DNA of 64,000 nucleotides from Micromonospora sp. WMMD1120 (GTDB lineage: Bacteria > Actinomycetota > Actinomycetes > Mycobacteriales > Micromonosporaceae), in the NCBI RefSeq assembly GCF_029626235.1, contig NZ_JARUBO010000005.1, forward strand, positions 2,512,501 to 2,576,500, in the 5' to 3' direction. A program made the position numbers and the translations under genes. The number at the start of each line of letters is the position of its first letter. Within the stretch, counting starts at the first letter, position 1. Shown in pieces: positions 17,435 to 26,233 of this stretch. The notes under the pieces are model-generated. The model made no database searches and was not told the origin of the DNA. It saw only the letters and a program-made list of their open reading frames with translations.

Positions 17435-20400
17435 GTGAGCACTGTGGTGTTCCGTCGGCTCCCGCGTCAGCCGGGGCCGGCGCTGCCGCGCGGCGAGGTG
17501 CTGTTGGAGTCGCCGCCCGAGCTGCCCGAGCCGACACCGCGCGGCATGGGGCAGCTGCTCATGATCCTGCCGATGTTCTGCGGGGTCGGCGCGATGGCGT
17601 TCCTCTACGCCGGCAGGGGCGGCGGCATGATGACGTACGTCGCCGGTGGTCTGTTCGGCGTCTCGATGCTCGGCATGGCGATCGGTTCGCTCGCCAACAG
17701 CGGCGGTAAGGACAAGGCCGAGCTGAACGCCGACCGCCGCGACTACATGCGCTACCTGGCCCAGATGCGCAAGCGCACCCGGCGCGCCGCGGAGCAGCAG
17801 CGGGCGGCGATGGCCTGGCGACACCCGGAGCCCGACGCGCTCTGGTCGATCGCCGCCTCCCGCCGGCTCTGGGAGCGGCGGGTCACCGAGGACGACTTCG
17901 GCGAGACGCGCATCGCGCTCGGCCCGCAGCGGCTCGCGGTGGAGATCGTCCCCCCGGAGACGAAGCCGGTGGAGGACCTGGAGCCGATGAGCGCCATCGC
18001 CCTGCGCCGGTTCGTCCGTGCGCACTCCACGGTTCCGGACCTGCCGACCGCGCTGTCGGTGCGCGCGTTCAGCCGTGTGGTGCTGCGCGGCGACCGCGAG
18101 CCGGTGCTCAGCCTGACCCGGGCGGCGCTCGGGCAGCTGGCCACCTTCCACGCACCTGACGACCTGGTGATCGCCGTGGTCGCCGCGCCGGACCGGCAGT
18201 CCGCCTGGGGCTGGGTGAAGTGGCTGCCGCACGCCCACCACAGAGGACGGACGGACGCCGCCGGCGCGCGCCGGCTGGTCTTCGCCAGCCTGGCCGAGGC
18301 CGAGGCGGCGCTCGCCGGTGAGCTTGGCGGGCGGCCGCGGTTCGCCCCGGAGGCCAAGCCGCTGACCACCGCCCCGCACCTGGTCGTGGTGGTCGACGGT
18401 GGCGAGGTCTCGCCGACCTGCCAGCTGGTGGGCCCCGGCCTGCTCGGCGCCACCGTCATCGACCTGTCCGGGACGGTGCCCCGCGACGCCGGCCGTTGGC
18501 TGCTCTGCCTCGACGTGGGCGACGGACGCTCGCTCGACCTGGTCCGGGGCACCTCGACGTCACCGCTGGGTCGACCCGACCAGCTCAGCGCGGAGGCCGC
18601 CGAGGGGTTGGCCCGGCAGATCGCCCCCTTCCGGCTCTCGCAGCAGCAGACCAGCAACGAGGAGCCGCTGGCGCGCAGCACCGAGCTGCCCGACCTGCTC
18701 GGCGTCGGTGATGCCGCGGCGGTGGACGTGCAGAACACCTGGCGGCCCCGCGGTCACCGGGACCGGCTGCGCATCCCCCTCGGCGTCGGCCCGGACGGCA
18801 ACGTGGTCGAGCTGGACTTCAAGGAGTCGGCGCACGAGGGCATGGGTCCGCACGGACTGGTGATCGGCGCGACCGGCTCCGGCAAGAGCGAGCTGCTGCG
18901 CACGGTGGTGGCCGCGTTGGCGGTGACCCACTCGTCCGAGGAGCTGAACTTCGTCCTCGTCGACTTCAAGGGTGGCGCGACCTTCGCCTCGTTGGAGGCG
19001 CTGCCGCACACCAGCGCGGTGATCACCAACCTGGCCGACGAGCTGCCGCTCGTCGACCGGATGCGCGACGCGCTCGCCGGTGAGATGGTGCGCCGCCAGG
19101 AGCTGCTGCGGGCGGCCGGTAACTACGTCTCCCGGTTCGAGTACGAGAAGGCCCGCGCGGCAGGTGAGCCGCTGGCCCCGATGCCCAGCCTGCTGATCAT
19201 CTGTGACGAGTTCAGCGAACTGCTCGCCGCCAAGCCCGACTTCATCGACCTGTTCGTGATGATCGGCCGACTGGGTCGGTCACTCGGCGTGCACCTGCTC
19301 CTCGCCAGCCAGCGGCTCGAAGAGGGCAAGCTGCGCGGCCTGGACACCCACCTGTCCTACCGGATCGGTCTGCGTACCTTCTCCGCGGTGGAGAGCCGGA
19401 TCGTGCTCGGTGTGCCGGACGCGTACGAGCTGCCGAACGCGCCGGGCCACGGCTACCTGAAGACGGACACCAGCACGATGCTGCGGTTCCGGGCCGCGTA
19501 CGTCTCCGGGGCGTACCGGGCGCCCGGGCAGCAGGCCGCCACCTCGCAGGCGCTGGTGCAGCGCCGGATCGTGCCGTACGGCCTCGACTTCGTCCCGGCC
19601 CAGGTCCCGCAGGTGCCGGTGGCGACCGCTCCGGAGCCGGAGCAGCCGGCCGACGGCAAGGCCGTGGCGATGTTGGACGTGCTGATCGACCAGCTCAAGG
19701 GTCGGGGGCGACCGGCCCACCAGGTGTGGCTGCCGCCGCTGGCCGATCCGCCGGGCCTGGGCGAGCTGCTCGGCCCGCTGGCCGTCGACCCGACGTACGG
19801 CCTGTGCACGGCGTCCTGGCCGGGCCGGGGACGGCTGACAGTGCCGGTCGGCGTGGTGGACCGCCCGTACGAGCAGCGCCGCGACCCGATGATGGTCGAG
19901 CTGGCCGGCGCGGGCGGCAACGTGGTCATCGTCGGCCGGTCGCTGAGTGGCAAGAGCACCATGCTGCGTACGCTGCTCGCCTCGCTGGCGCTCACCCACA
20001 CGCCCCGGGAGGTGCAGTTCTTCTGCCTGGACTTCGGCGGTGGCGCGCTCCGCAGCCTGGAGCGGTTGCCGCACATGGCGGGGGTGGCCGGGCGGCGCGA
20101 CGTGGAGGCGGTCCGTCGGACGGTGGCCGAGGTGGTCGCCGTGCTGGACGACCGGGAGGCCCGGTTCGCCCAGCACGGCATCGACTCGGTGGCGAGCTAC
20201 CGGCGTCGCCGGGCCGCCGGCGAGTTCGGCGACGACCCGTTCGGGGACGTGTTCCTGGTGGTGGACGGCTGGAACACGCTGCGCCAGGAGTACGAGGAGC
20301 TGGAGCAGACCATCACCACGCTCGCCAACCGGGGTCTCGGCTTCGGTGTGCACGTGGTGATCACCGCGGTGCGGTGGGCGGAGATCCGGATCAACATGCG

Positions 20401-21400
20401 GGATCTGCTCGGCACCAAGCTGGAGTTGCGCCTGGGCGACGCGTCGGAGTCGGAGATCGACCGCCGCGCGGCGACCAACGTGCCGGAGAAGTCGCCCGGC
20501 CGGGGTCTGACCCGGGACAAGCTGCACTTCCTCACCGCCATCTCGCGGATCGACGGTCGACGGGACATCGACGACCTGAGCGAGGCGTCGCTGGCCCTGG
20601 CCGGGCACGTGGCGACGAACTGGCCGGGCCGTCCGGCGCCGAAGGTGCGACTGCTGCCGCGGCGGCTTCCGGTGGCCGAGCTGGCCCGGATCATCGACCG
20701 GTCGGCGCCCGGGATCCCGATCGGTGTCAACGAGTCGGCGCTCGCGCCGGTCTACCTCGACCTGGCCAACGAGCCGCACCTGACGGTCTTCGGCGACGCC
20801 GAGTGCGGCAAGACGAACCTGCTGCGGCTGGTCGCCAGGGGCATCACCGAGCGGTACACGCCGGCCCAGGCCCGGTTGGTGATCGCCGACTACCGGCGGG
20901 GTCTGCTGGGCGCTGTGGAGGGCGATCACCTGCTCGACTACGCCCCGTCCAACCAGGCGTTCGCCCAGGGCCTCGGGTCGATCCGCAGCGCGCTGTCCAA
21001 CCGACTGCCCGGCCCGGACGTGACCACCGCCCAGCTGCGCGACCGGAGCTGGTGGAAGGGCCCCGACCTGTACATCCTGGTGGACGACTACGACCTCGTC
21101 GCGTCCGGTGGCAGCAATCCGCTCAGCGCCCTCCAGGAGTTGCTGCCGCAGGCGCGCGACATCGGGCTGCACCTGATCATCACGCGTCGGGTCGGCGGTG
21201 TGTCCCGGGCGCTCTACGAGCCGGTGCTGCAACGGCTGCGCGAGCTGGACTCGCCCGGCCTGCTGATGTCCGGTAACCGGGAGGAGGGCGCGGTCTTCGG
21301 CACGTTGCGGCCGAGCCCGCAGCCTCCGGGTCGGGGCACGCTGGTACGCCGCCGCGACGGCCAGCAACTGATCCAGACCGCGTGGTCGGAGCCGGCCTGA
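17435..21400 (+). CDS. eccC: Type VII secretion ATPase EccC (fused EccCa-EccCb, three FtsK/SpoIIIE domains)
   Basis: 1321 residues from GTG 17435 with GGGAGGAG upstream; an upstream in-frame ATG lies inside eccD and is rejected. Two membrane spans (about 40-85), a DUF linker ATPase-like region, then three ATPase modules with Walker A sites GATGSGKS (residues 478-485), GRSLSGKS (834-841) and GDAECGKT (1120-1127). Walker B-like strands follow each ([34 protein letters not shown]). The single-chain form differs from ESX-1 of mycobacteria, where EccCa and EccCb are separate. EccC drives substrate recognition and translocation; the third domain binds the WXG100 C-terminal signal in characterised systems. 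Followed by the two WXG100 genes. Confidence 0.95.
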   Translation: MSTVVFRRLPRQPGPALPRGEVLLESPPELPEPTPRGMGQLLMILPMFCGVGAMAFLYAGRGGGMMTYVAGGLFGVSMLGMAIGSLANSGGKDKAELNADRRDYMRYLAQMRKRTRRAAEQQRAAMAWRHPEPDALWSIAASRRLWERRVTEDDFGETRIALGPQRLAVEIVPPETKPVEDLEPMSAIALRRFVRAHSTVPDLPTALSVRAFSRVVLRGDREPVLSLTRAALGQLATFHAPDDLVIAVVAAPDRQSAWGWVKWLPHAHHRGRTDAAGARRLVFASLAEAEAALAGELGGRPRFAPEAKPLTTAPHLVVVVDGGEVSPTCQLVGPGLLGATVIDLSGTVPRDAGRWLLCLDVGDGRSLDLVRGTSTSPLGRPDQLSAEAAEGLARQIAPFRLSQQQTSNEEPLARSTELPDLLGVGDAAAVDVQNTWRPRGHRDRLRIPLGVGPDGNVVELDFKESAHEGMGPHGLVIGATGSGKSELLRTVVAALAVTHSSEELNFVLVDFKGGATFASLEALPHTSAVITNLADELPLVDRMRDALAGEMVRRQELLRAAGNYVSRFEYEKARAAGEPLAPMPSLLIICDEFSELLAAKPDFIDLFVMIGRLGRSLGVHLLLASQRLEEGKLRGLDTHLSYRIGLRTFSAVESRIVLGVPDAYELPNAPGHGYLKTDTSTMLRFRAAYVSGAYRAPGQQAATSQALVQRRIVPYGLDFVPAQVPQVPVATAPEPEQPADGKAVAMLDVLIDQLKGRGRPAHQVWLPPLADPPGLGELLGPLAVDPTYGLCTASWPGRGRLTVPVGVVDRPYEQRRDPMMVELAGAGGNVVIVGRSLSGKSTMLRTLLASLALTHTPREVQFFCLDFGGGALRSLERLPHMAGVAGRRDVEAVRRTVAEVVAVLDDREARFAQHGIDSVASYRRRRAAGEFGDDPFGDVFLVVDGWNTLRQEYEELEQTITTLANRGLGFGVHVVITAVRWAEIRINMRDLLGTKLELRLGDASESEIDRRAATNVPEKSPGRGLTRDKLHFLTAISRIDGRRDIDDLSEASLALAGHVATNWPGRPAPKVRLLPRRLPVAELARIIDRSAPGIPIGVNESALAPVYLDLANEPHLTVFGDAECGKTNLLRLVARGITERYTPAQARLVIADYRRGLLGAVEGDHLLDYAPSNQAFAQGLGSIRSALSNRLPGPDVTTAQLRDRSWWKGPDLYILVDDYDLVASGGSNPLSALQELLPQARDIGLHLIITRRVGGVSRALYEPVLQRLRELDSPGLLMSGNREEGAVFGTLRPSPQPPGRGTLVRRRDGQQLIQTAWSEPA

Positions 21401-21605
21401 TCGAGGTCGACGTTTCGGGGGGTGCGGCGGGCCGATCCGGTCCGATTCACCGCCATCCATCGAACGTCGCCGGTCAGGGCTGCGAGGGTTGGACGGCTTC
21501 CGCTACGGTCTTCACTGGAGTGTCCGTCGGTGGGGTGTTGCTGCCTTGCCGCGGGGGAGGGGGTGCGGCGCAGCCGCCACCACAACAGACGGAAGGGTGT
21601 GAAGC

Positions 21606-21914
21606 ATGGCGTTCGAGGTCGAAGCTGCGACTCTGCATACCGCCGCGAGTGACGTGCGGTCCACGCGCAGCGAGGTCGACGGCGAGCTGAAGAAGCTCTG
21701 GAATGTCGTCGACGACCTGGCCATCGCGTGGAAGGGTCAGGCGTCCACGGGCTTCCAGTCGCTGATGACGCGCTGGAATGAGGACACCGTCAAGCTGCTG
21801 ACGGCGATGGACAACATCGCCGACCTGCTCGACAAGTCGGGGACGACGCACCAGGTCAACGACGAGGAGCAGCAGCAGATGCTGGACAAGTTCCACTCTG
21901 CTCTCAACCCGTGA
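21606..21914 (+). CDS. WXG100 (ESAT-6-like) protein, first of the pair
   Basis: 102 residues, ATG 21606, with GGAAGGGTG upstream. Two helices around the W-x-G turn AWKGQAS (W42-K43-G44), the defining element of WXG100 proteins. The C-terminus (DEEQQQMLDKFHSALNP) has no YxxxD/E, so the partner probably supplies the secretion signal. It is separated from eccC by a 205-bp gap that holds no gene, and from the second WXG100 gene by 25 bp. It is likely secreted as a heterodimer with that protein by the locus it sits in. Confidence 0.92.
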   Translation: MAFEVEAATLHTAASDVRSTRSEVDGELKKLWNVVDDLAIAWKGQASTGFQSLMTRWNEDTVKLLTAMDNIADLLDKSGTTHQVNDEEQQQMLDKFHSALNP

Positions 21915-21939
21915 TCCGCAACCGGCAGAGGAGGAAATC

Positions 21940-22218
21940 GTGACGATCAAAGTTGACTATGCGGTCCTCGAGAGCAGCAACCAGCAGATGCAGGCCATCT
22001 CGAAGACCCTCGAGGAGAAGCTCGACACGCTGCGGTCGATGCTGACCAAGCTGCACTGGGACGGCGAGGACCGGGTCGCCTACGAGCAGCACCAGGCGAA
22101 GTGGGACGCGGCGGTCCGTGACATCAACCGCATCCTGAACGAGATCGGCGGCGCCGTCGGCATCGCCCGCGAAAACTACCTCAGCACGGAGATGAGCAAC
22201 TCCAAGGTGTGGGGCTGA
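21940..22218 (+). CDS. WXG100 (CFP-10-like) protein carrying the YxxxE signal
   Basis: 92 residues, GTG 21940, with GAGGA upstream. The helix-turn-helix hairpin has the turn LHWDGEDR (W40-D41-G42). The tail ARENYLSTEMSN contains YxxxE (Y80-E84), the general type VII secretion signal recognised by EccC, so this is the signal-bearing member of the pair. The gene order (signal-less Esx, then signal-bearing Esx) and 25-bp spacing suggest co-translation and heterodimer formation. A perfect palindromic terminator follows 13 bp after the stop. Confidence 0.92.
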   Translation: MTIKVDYAVLESSNQQMQAISKTLEEKLDTLRSMLTKLHWDGEDRVAYEQHQAKWDAAVRDINRILNEIGGAVGIARENYLSTEMSNSKVWG

Positions 22219-22231
22219 GGCATTCGCCTGC

Positions 22232-22265
22232 GCGGCTCTGACCCGGTCGACCGGGTCAGAGCCGC
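22232..22265 (+). terminator. Perfect 34-bp palindrome, terminator of the eccC-esx unit
   Basis: The 34 bp at 22232-22265 are an uninterrupted perfect inverted repeat (17-bp half-site ending at a central GTCGAC). It starts 13 bp after the stop of the second WXG100 gene. As RNA it folds into a very stable stem. It sits between convergent units (esx and mycP), so it may terminate both. Confidence 0.8.
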
Positions 22266-22320
22266 TTCGCATGGGCGTCGTTGCTTCGCATGGGCGTCGC
22301 TGCTTCGCATGGGCGTCGTG
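22264..22320. repeat. Three tandem copies of a 19-bp repeat
   Basis: Unit GCTTCGCATGGGCGTCGTT at 22264-22282, with copies at 22283-22301 and 22302-22320 that differ only in the last two bases. The array starts inside the last 2 bp of the palindromic terminator and ends 14 bp from the mycP stop. No spacer sequence, so it is not a CRISPR array. It looks like a recent local duplication in a non-coding gap. Confidence 0.9.
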
Positions 22321-22334
22321 CGGGGGCGTTGCTG

Positions 22335-23570
22335 TCAACCGGCGGCCGGCGCGTCGGTGCGCCGGCCGGGTCGCCAGTCGCGGCGCCGGCCCCGGGTCAC
22401 GATCGGCCGTACGACGAGCAACAGCACGGTGAGCAGCCCACCGATCACCGCCGCCCAGACCGCGACGGAGCGCTGCCAGCCCAGCGGGTCGTCGCGCGGC
22501 GCGGGGGCCGGGATCGCGCCGGCGGGCGGGTTCGCCCGGGTGCCGAGCAGGCTCGACACCGCCCGGTAGGGGTTGACCATTCCGTAGCCGATGTCGGCGT
22601 TGTGGCCCTCCGGCGGATTGTCCGCAGTGCGTTCCAGCCGTTCCGCCACCTGCTGCGGCGTGAGTTGCGGGTAGGCGGCCCGGACCAGCGCCGCCGTCCC
22701 CGACACGTAGGCGGCGGCATAGCTGGTGCCGCCGTCGGGCACGGCGCGGTAACCGTCGCCCCGGGGGGCCGGCCCGACGATGTTCAGGCCCGGCGCGGCG
22801 ATGTCGACGTAGTCGCCGCTGATCGAGGTGCCCACGTGACCGCCCTGCTCGTCCACCCCACCGACGGCGATGACCCCGGGGTACGCGGCCGGGTAGCCCG
22901 GTCGGTTCTGCGAGTTCTCCGAGCGGTTGCCGGCGGCGGCGACGAGCACCACCCGCTTGGCCAGCGCACGCTCGACGGCCGCCGTCAGCTCGGGCTGGGG
23001 AATCGTGGTCAGGGACAGGTTGATCACGTCCGCGCCCTGCGCGACGGCCCAGTCGATGGCCGCCGCGATCTCCGCTGGCAACTGCTCGTCGCTGACGTCG
23101 CCGAGCTGCGGCAACACCCGGATCGGCAGGATCCGGGCGGCCGGGGCGACGCCGCTGAAGGGCACGCCCGCGCCCTCCCGGCCGGCGATGATGCCGGCGA
23201 TGAGCGTGCCGTGCCCGGCCTCGTCGCACTGGCCCTGGTTGGCCGGGAGGTTGTTGAAGTCGCGGCCCTCGAGCACCTGGCCCTTGAGGAGCGGATGGGT
23301 CGCGGAGACCCCGGAGTCGATGACGGCCACCGTCACGCCGGCCCCCCGGGACAGCGGCCACGCCGACGACGGCTCCAGTCGGCGCAGCGCCCAGGGCGTC
23401 TCGGTCAGGCTCTCGGTGCCGGCGGGCCCGCAGGCGGGCGCCGCGCTCGCCGGGGAGGGCACCAGCAGACCCGCGCCGAGCAGGACCGCCGCCGCTCCAC
23501 TGAGGACACGCCGGGGGGTACGTCGGGACGGCTGGGTCGCGCTCGTCGGCCGGCATTCGCGCACCCGCAA
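22335..23570 (-). CDS. mycP: Mycosin, type VII secretion-associated subtilase (S8)
   Basis: 411 residues, start at 23570. Signal peptide about residues 19-43 (RRVLSGAAAVLLGAGLLVPSPASA). Subtilase core with the catalytic triad motifs VAVIDSGV (Asp), GHGTLIAGIIAG (His) and GGTSYAAAYVSGTAAL (Ser), and oxyanion Asn in VAAAGNRSEN. A Pro-rich linker leads to one C-terminal membrane anchor (WAAVIGGLLTVLLLVVRPIV) and a short basic tail: the classic mycosin layout. In mycobacteria MycP is needed for stability of the membrane complex. Placed at the end of the locus, convergent with the esx genes. Confidence 0.93.
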   Translation of the reverse strand: MRVRECRPTSATQPSRRTPRRVLSGAAAVLLGAGLLVPSPASAAPACGPAGTESLTETPWALRRLEPSSAWPLSRGAGVTVAVIDSGVSATHPLLKGQVLEGRDFNNLPANQGQCDEAGHGTLIAGIIAGREGAGVPFSGVAPAARILPIRVLPQLGDVSDEQLPAEIAAAIDWAVAQGADVINLSLTTIPQPELTAAVERALAKRVVLVAAAGNRSENSQNRPGYPAAYPGVIAVGGVDEQGGHVGTSISGDYVDIAAPGLNIVGPAPRGDGYRAVPDGGTSYAAAYVSGTAALVRAAYPQLTPQQVAERLERTADNPPEGHNADIGYGMVNPYRAVSSLLGTRANPPAGAIPAPAPRDDPLGWQRSVAVWAAVIGGLLTVLLLVVRPIVTRGRRRDWRPGRRTDAPAAG

Positions 23571-23616
23571 AGATTACCGCTGTGACCGGTCGGGTAGCGG
23601 CCCCCGGTGACCGGGA

Positions 23617-23952
23617 TCAGGCCGGCGGCCGGTCCGTCGTACGGGGATGCTCCGCGAACAGCGCGAGCAGGTCACCGACCTGCCGGTACGCCTCGGCGGG
23701 GTGCCGGAACCGGCCCGCCGGGTTCAGGGTGTACTCGTTGCGCCGCCCGACCCGCGTGCGGTGCAGGTAGCCGCCCGCCTCCAGGTCGGCGACGATCGCC
23801 TGCGCGGCCCGTTCGGTCACGCCGACCTCGGCCGCGACATCGCGCAGCCGGGCGGTGGGGTCCCGGGCGATGGCGAGCAGGACGTGTCCGTGGTTGGTGA
23901 GGAATGTCCAGTTCCGCCCGCCGCCGCTGTCGCTCGTCGGTGTGCTCGCCAT
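23617..23952 (-). CDS. Winged helix-turn-helix (MarR-like) transcriptional regulator
   Basis: 111 residues from ATG 23952; a longer in-frame start exists upstream. The helix-turn-helix lies at about residues 20-62 (LLAIARDPTARLRDVAAEVGVTERAAQAIVADLEAGGYL), followed by a wing (RTRVGRRNEYTLNPAG). This compact form is common in actinobacteria and often read as a MarR/ArsR-like winged helix. It is divergent from the carbonic anhydrase gene; two ATGCGT copies in the shared gap (24018-24035, on the minus strand) may be its operator (inference). No ligand pocket can be identified. Confidence 0.75.
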   Translation of the reverse strand: MASTPTSDSGGGRNWTFLTNHGHVLLAIARDPTARLRDVAAEVGVTERAAQAIVADLEAGGYLHRTRVGRRNEYTLNPAGRFRHPAEAYRQVGDLLALFAEHPRTTDRPPA

Positions 23953-24135
23953 CGTGCGACCGCCTTTGCGGGTGTCGGGAACTCGTCCGTCCTCGGGGCA
24001 ACGTATGAAATCTAAATCACGCATCCCTTGACGCATCTTACCGTGCGTGTGACCGTGGAGCCCGAGCCAGCGCCCGCCGCCGGCCCGGCGCAGAAGCCGG
24101 TTGACCAGGTGAAACACGTCGAGACGAGGTGCGGG

Positions 24136-24843
24136 ATGAGTCAGATCGGGACGTCCGGGCAGCCGGGCCCACAGCGGTCCGCCGAGCCGGTGGCCGCCCC
24201 CCGCGAGCCGGCCCAGGCGTACGCCGAGCTGGTCGCCGGGAACCGGCGCTTCGTCGACGGCACCCCACGACACCCCAACCAGGATGCCGGGCGGCGGGCC
24301 GCCGTCGCCGACGGGCAGCAACCGTTCGCGGTGATCGTCGGCTGCTCCGACTCCCGCCTGGCCGCCGAGATCATCTTCGATCGCGGGCTGGGCGACCTGT
24401 TCGTGGTCCGCACCGCCGGACACACCACCGGGCCGGAGGTGCTCGGCAGCGTGGAGTACGCGGTGACGGTCCTCGGCACCCCGCTGGTGGTGGTCCTCGG
24501 CCACGACTCGTGCGGCGCGGTGCAGGCGGCCCGGACGGCCAGCACGACCGGGAGCACGCCGGGTGGGCACCTGGGGGCCGTGGTCGACGCCGTGCTGCCC
24601 AGCCTCCGCCGCGCCGAGACCGAGGGTGTGGACGACATCGACGGCATCGTCGACGTGCACATCGCGCAGACCGTCGAGACGCTGCTCGGTCAGTCGCCGG
24701 TGCTGGCCGACGAGGTGGCGCAGGGGCGGTGCGCCGTGGTGGGCCTGTCCTACCGACTCGCCGCCGGTGTGGTGCGCCCGGTGGCCGCCGTACCGGCCGG
24801 CTTCGCGACGCTCGACGACCCGGCCGCGCCGGCCACCGTCTGA
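24136..24843 (+). CDS. Beta-class carbonic anhydrase
   Basis: About 235 residues from ATG 24136; an in-frame start 108 bp upstream would add a Pro-rich extension not seen in the family. Zinc-site motifs are clear: VIVGCSDSRL (Cys, Asp-Arg dyad) and VLGHDSCGAV (His and Cys), with the typical RTAGHTTGPEVLGSVEYAV between. It interconverts CO2 and bicarbonate in the cytoplasm, supplying bicarbonate for carboxylases. It is divergent from a small winged-helix regulator. A long inverted repeat just after the stop separates it from the convergent cell-wall gene. Confidence 0.93.
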   Translation: MSQIGTSGQPGPQRSAEPVAAPREPAQAYAELVAGNRRFVDGTPRHPNQDAGRRAAVADGQQPFAVIVGCSDSRLAAEIIFDRGLGDLFVVRTAGHTTGPEVLGSVEYAVTVLGTPLVVVLGHDSCGAVQAARTASTTGSTPGGHLGAVVDAVLPSLRRAETEGVDDIDGIVDVHIAQTVETLLGQSPVLADEVAQGRCAVVGLSYRLAAGVVRPVAAVPAGFATLDDPAAPATV

Positions 24844-24858
24844 CCCGGCCGCCTGACG

Positions 24859-24899
24859 CGTCGAGGGCCGCTCCGCAGCACGCGGAACGGCCCTCGACG
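24859..24899. terminator. Bidirectional hairpin terminator
   Basis: Arms 24859-24876 and 24882-24899 form an 18-bp stem with a single mismatch and a 5-nt loop. It lies between two convergent genes (carbonic anhydrase and the coiled-coil cell-wall protein), 15 bp and 13 bp from their stops, so it can terminate transcription from both sides. Confidence 0.8.
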
Positions 24900-24912
24900 G
24901 GGATCAGGTGGG

Positions 24913-25932
24913 TCAGAGCAGTGACATGTGGACGTGGTCGGTGTGGTTCGACGGTCCGCTGTACGAACTCCAGCCGGTCGCCGGGAACCAGATCTGCCGG
25001 TTCCAGATCACGTAGTAGATGCCGAGCCGGTCGGCGTTGCGGATGAGGAACGCGGCGACGTTGTTGCCGTACGTCCGGGTGTCCTCGTTGTGCCACGGGG
25101 AGAAGCCGCTCTTCTGCAGCGACCAGTCGCAGGCGCGCCCCTTCGGGTGCTCCCACGGCCCGCCGGGCCGGTAGCAGCCGACGAACCGGTTGAAGCCGGC
25201 CCGCTTGACCTCCTTGTAGGCGTGCAGCGTCCGGGGTGTGACGCAGCCGGAGGTGGTCGGGTCCTTCTCGCTGCACGACTGGGGCTTCCAGTCACCGTCG
25301 GCCGTCCGACCCGGGCCGATCTTGGCTACCGGTGAGGTGGCGTCCACCAGACCGCCGGTGAAGCCCTTGCCGCCGACGAGGGCGAGGGCCTTGTCGGCCT
25401 CGCTCTTGCGCTTGGCCATCAGGGCGGTCTGCTTCTGCTGCTCGCGGACCTCCGTGTCGAGGGCCAGCTTGGCCTGCTCGGCTCGGGTCTTCACCTCGTT
25501 GACCTCGGAGAGCTTGTTCTCGTTGATCATGTTCATCTCGTCGAGCGTGGCCGCGCGGCGGACGAACGAGTCCGGTGTGCTGCTCTCCAGCAGCATCGCG
25601 ACCGCGCCGATCCGGCCGGTCCGGTACGCCTGGGCGGCGATCTCACCGACCTGCGGGGCGAGCGCGTCCAGGTCGGCCTGGGCACGGGCGACCTCGCGCG
25701 CCAGATCCTGCTGCCGCTTCTTGGACTTGTCCAGCTTGGACTTCGCGGCCGAGTAGTCGCGGTTGGCCTGCTCGATGACGTCGTTGAGCAGCTTGGGCTC
25801 GCCGTCCTCCTCGTGGCCCGACGGTGTGGGATTCGTCGGGGCGGCCTGAGCGGGGTGGGGTCCGGCGAGCACTGTTAGTGCGGCGATCACGGCCACCACG
25901 GGAGTCAACCAGCGGCGTAGGGGTGCCGTCAC
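24913..25932 (-). CDS. Secreted coiled-coil protein with M15-like (ARB_07466-type) C-terminal domain
   Basis: 339 residues, GTG 25932 with GGAAGGG upstream. Signal peptide about 1-30 (LTPVVAVIAALTVLAGPHPAQA). Residues about 45-185 are a long coiled coil (YSAAKSKLDKSKKRQQDLAR, EVKTRAEQAKLALDTEVREQ) like that of cell-wall hydrolase regulators. The C-terminal about 110 residues contain EHPKGRACDW and NHTDHVHMSLL, the HxxGxxxD and HxH signatures of M15-like zinc domains in actinobacterial secreted proteins. It probably cuts or binds peptidoglycan. A c-di-AMP riboswitch precedes it, as for many actinobacterial cell-wall hydrolase genes (resuscitation-promoting factors, NlpC/P60 proteins). Confidence 0.82.
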   Translation of the reverse strand: MTAPLRRWLTPVVAVIAALTVLAGPHPAQAAPTNPTPSGHEEDGEPKLLNDVIEQANRDYSAAKSKLDKSKKRQQDLAREVARAQADLDALAPQVGEIAAQAYRTGRIGAVAMLLESSTPDSFVRRAATLDEMNMINENKLSEVNEVKTRAEQAKLALDTEVREQQKQTALMAKRKSEADKALALVGGKGFTGGLVDATSPVAKIGPGRTADGDWKPQSCSEKDPTTSGCVTPRTLHAYKEVKRAGFNRFVGCYRPGGPWEHPKGRACDWSLQKSGFSPWHNEDTRTYGNNVAAFLIRNADRLGIYYVIWNRQIWFPATGWSSYSGPSNHTDHVHMSLL

Positions 25933-25944
25933 AATGTTCCCTTC

Positions 25945-26120
25945 CGTCGACCGCCGACCGGGTTAGCTGACGGGTTCGGGACGGAAGCGGCCCCTACCGC
26001 TGACGCGGATTCACCCCACCTACCTGGGTCCCCGGCTCGCCGGTTGGCGATTGGGCGGTGGCACCGCAGGCGCCGCTTCGCGCCTTCCTCGGTGACCGGC
26101 AGCGAGGTTACCCGAGAGTC
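25945..26120 (-). promoter_or_regulatory. c-di-AMP (ydaO/yuaA-type) riboswitch
   Basis: Read on the minus strand, the leader of the coiled-coil cell-wall gene has the ordered conserved blocks of the ydaO aptamer: GCCGGGGACCC, GGGGTGAATCC, GGTAGGG, then CCGAACCCGTCAGCTAACC followed by GGTCGGCGG. Their order and spacing match the two-fold pseudo-symmetric aptamer. It ends next to the GGAAGGG ribosome-binding site, so control may be at translation initiation or by a terminator formed with the 3' stem. In characterised cases high c-di-AMP turns the gene off. Boundaries are approximate. It fills most of the 301-bp gap upstream of the gene. Confidence 0.85.
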
Positions 26121-26233
26121 GACCGGGTGAGCTACGCCGGGATGACGACCAAAAGTGTCATTTCGCCATAGCGTTGAGTGACCAGTGACGCGGTTCTCAG
26201 GGTGGATGCCCGATCTGGTCACGCTGAGGAGTG

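Noticed and set aside
19280..21460. 726-codon minus-strand open frame opposite eccC
   Set aside because: Low-complexity His/Gln/Arg-rich reading typical of the antisense of GC-rich coding DNA; eccC covers it with three clear ATPase domains.
22264..22320. CRISPR-like repeat array
   Set aside because: Copies are directly adjacent with no spacers and only three units; a plain tandem repeat.
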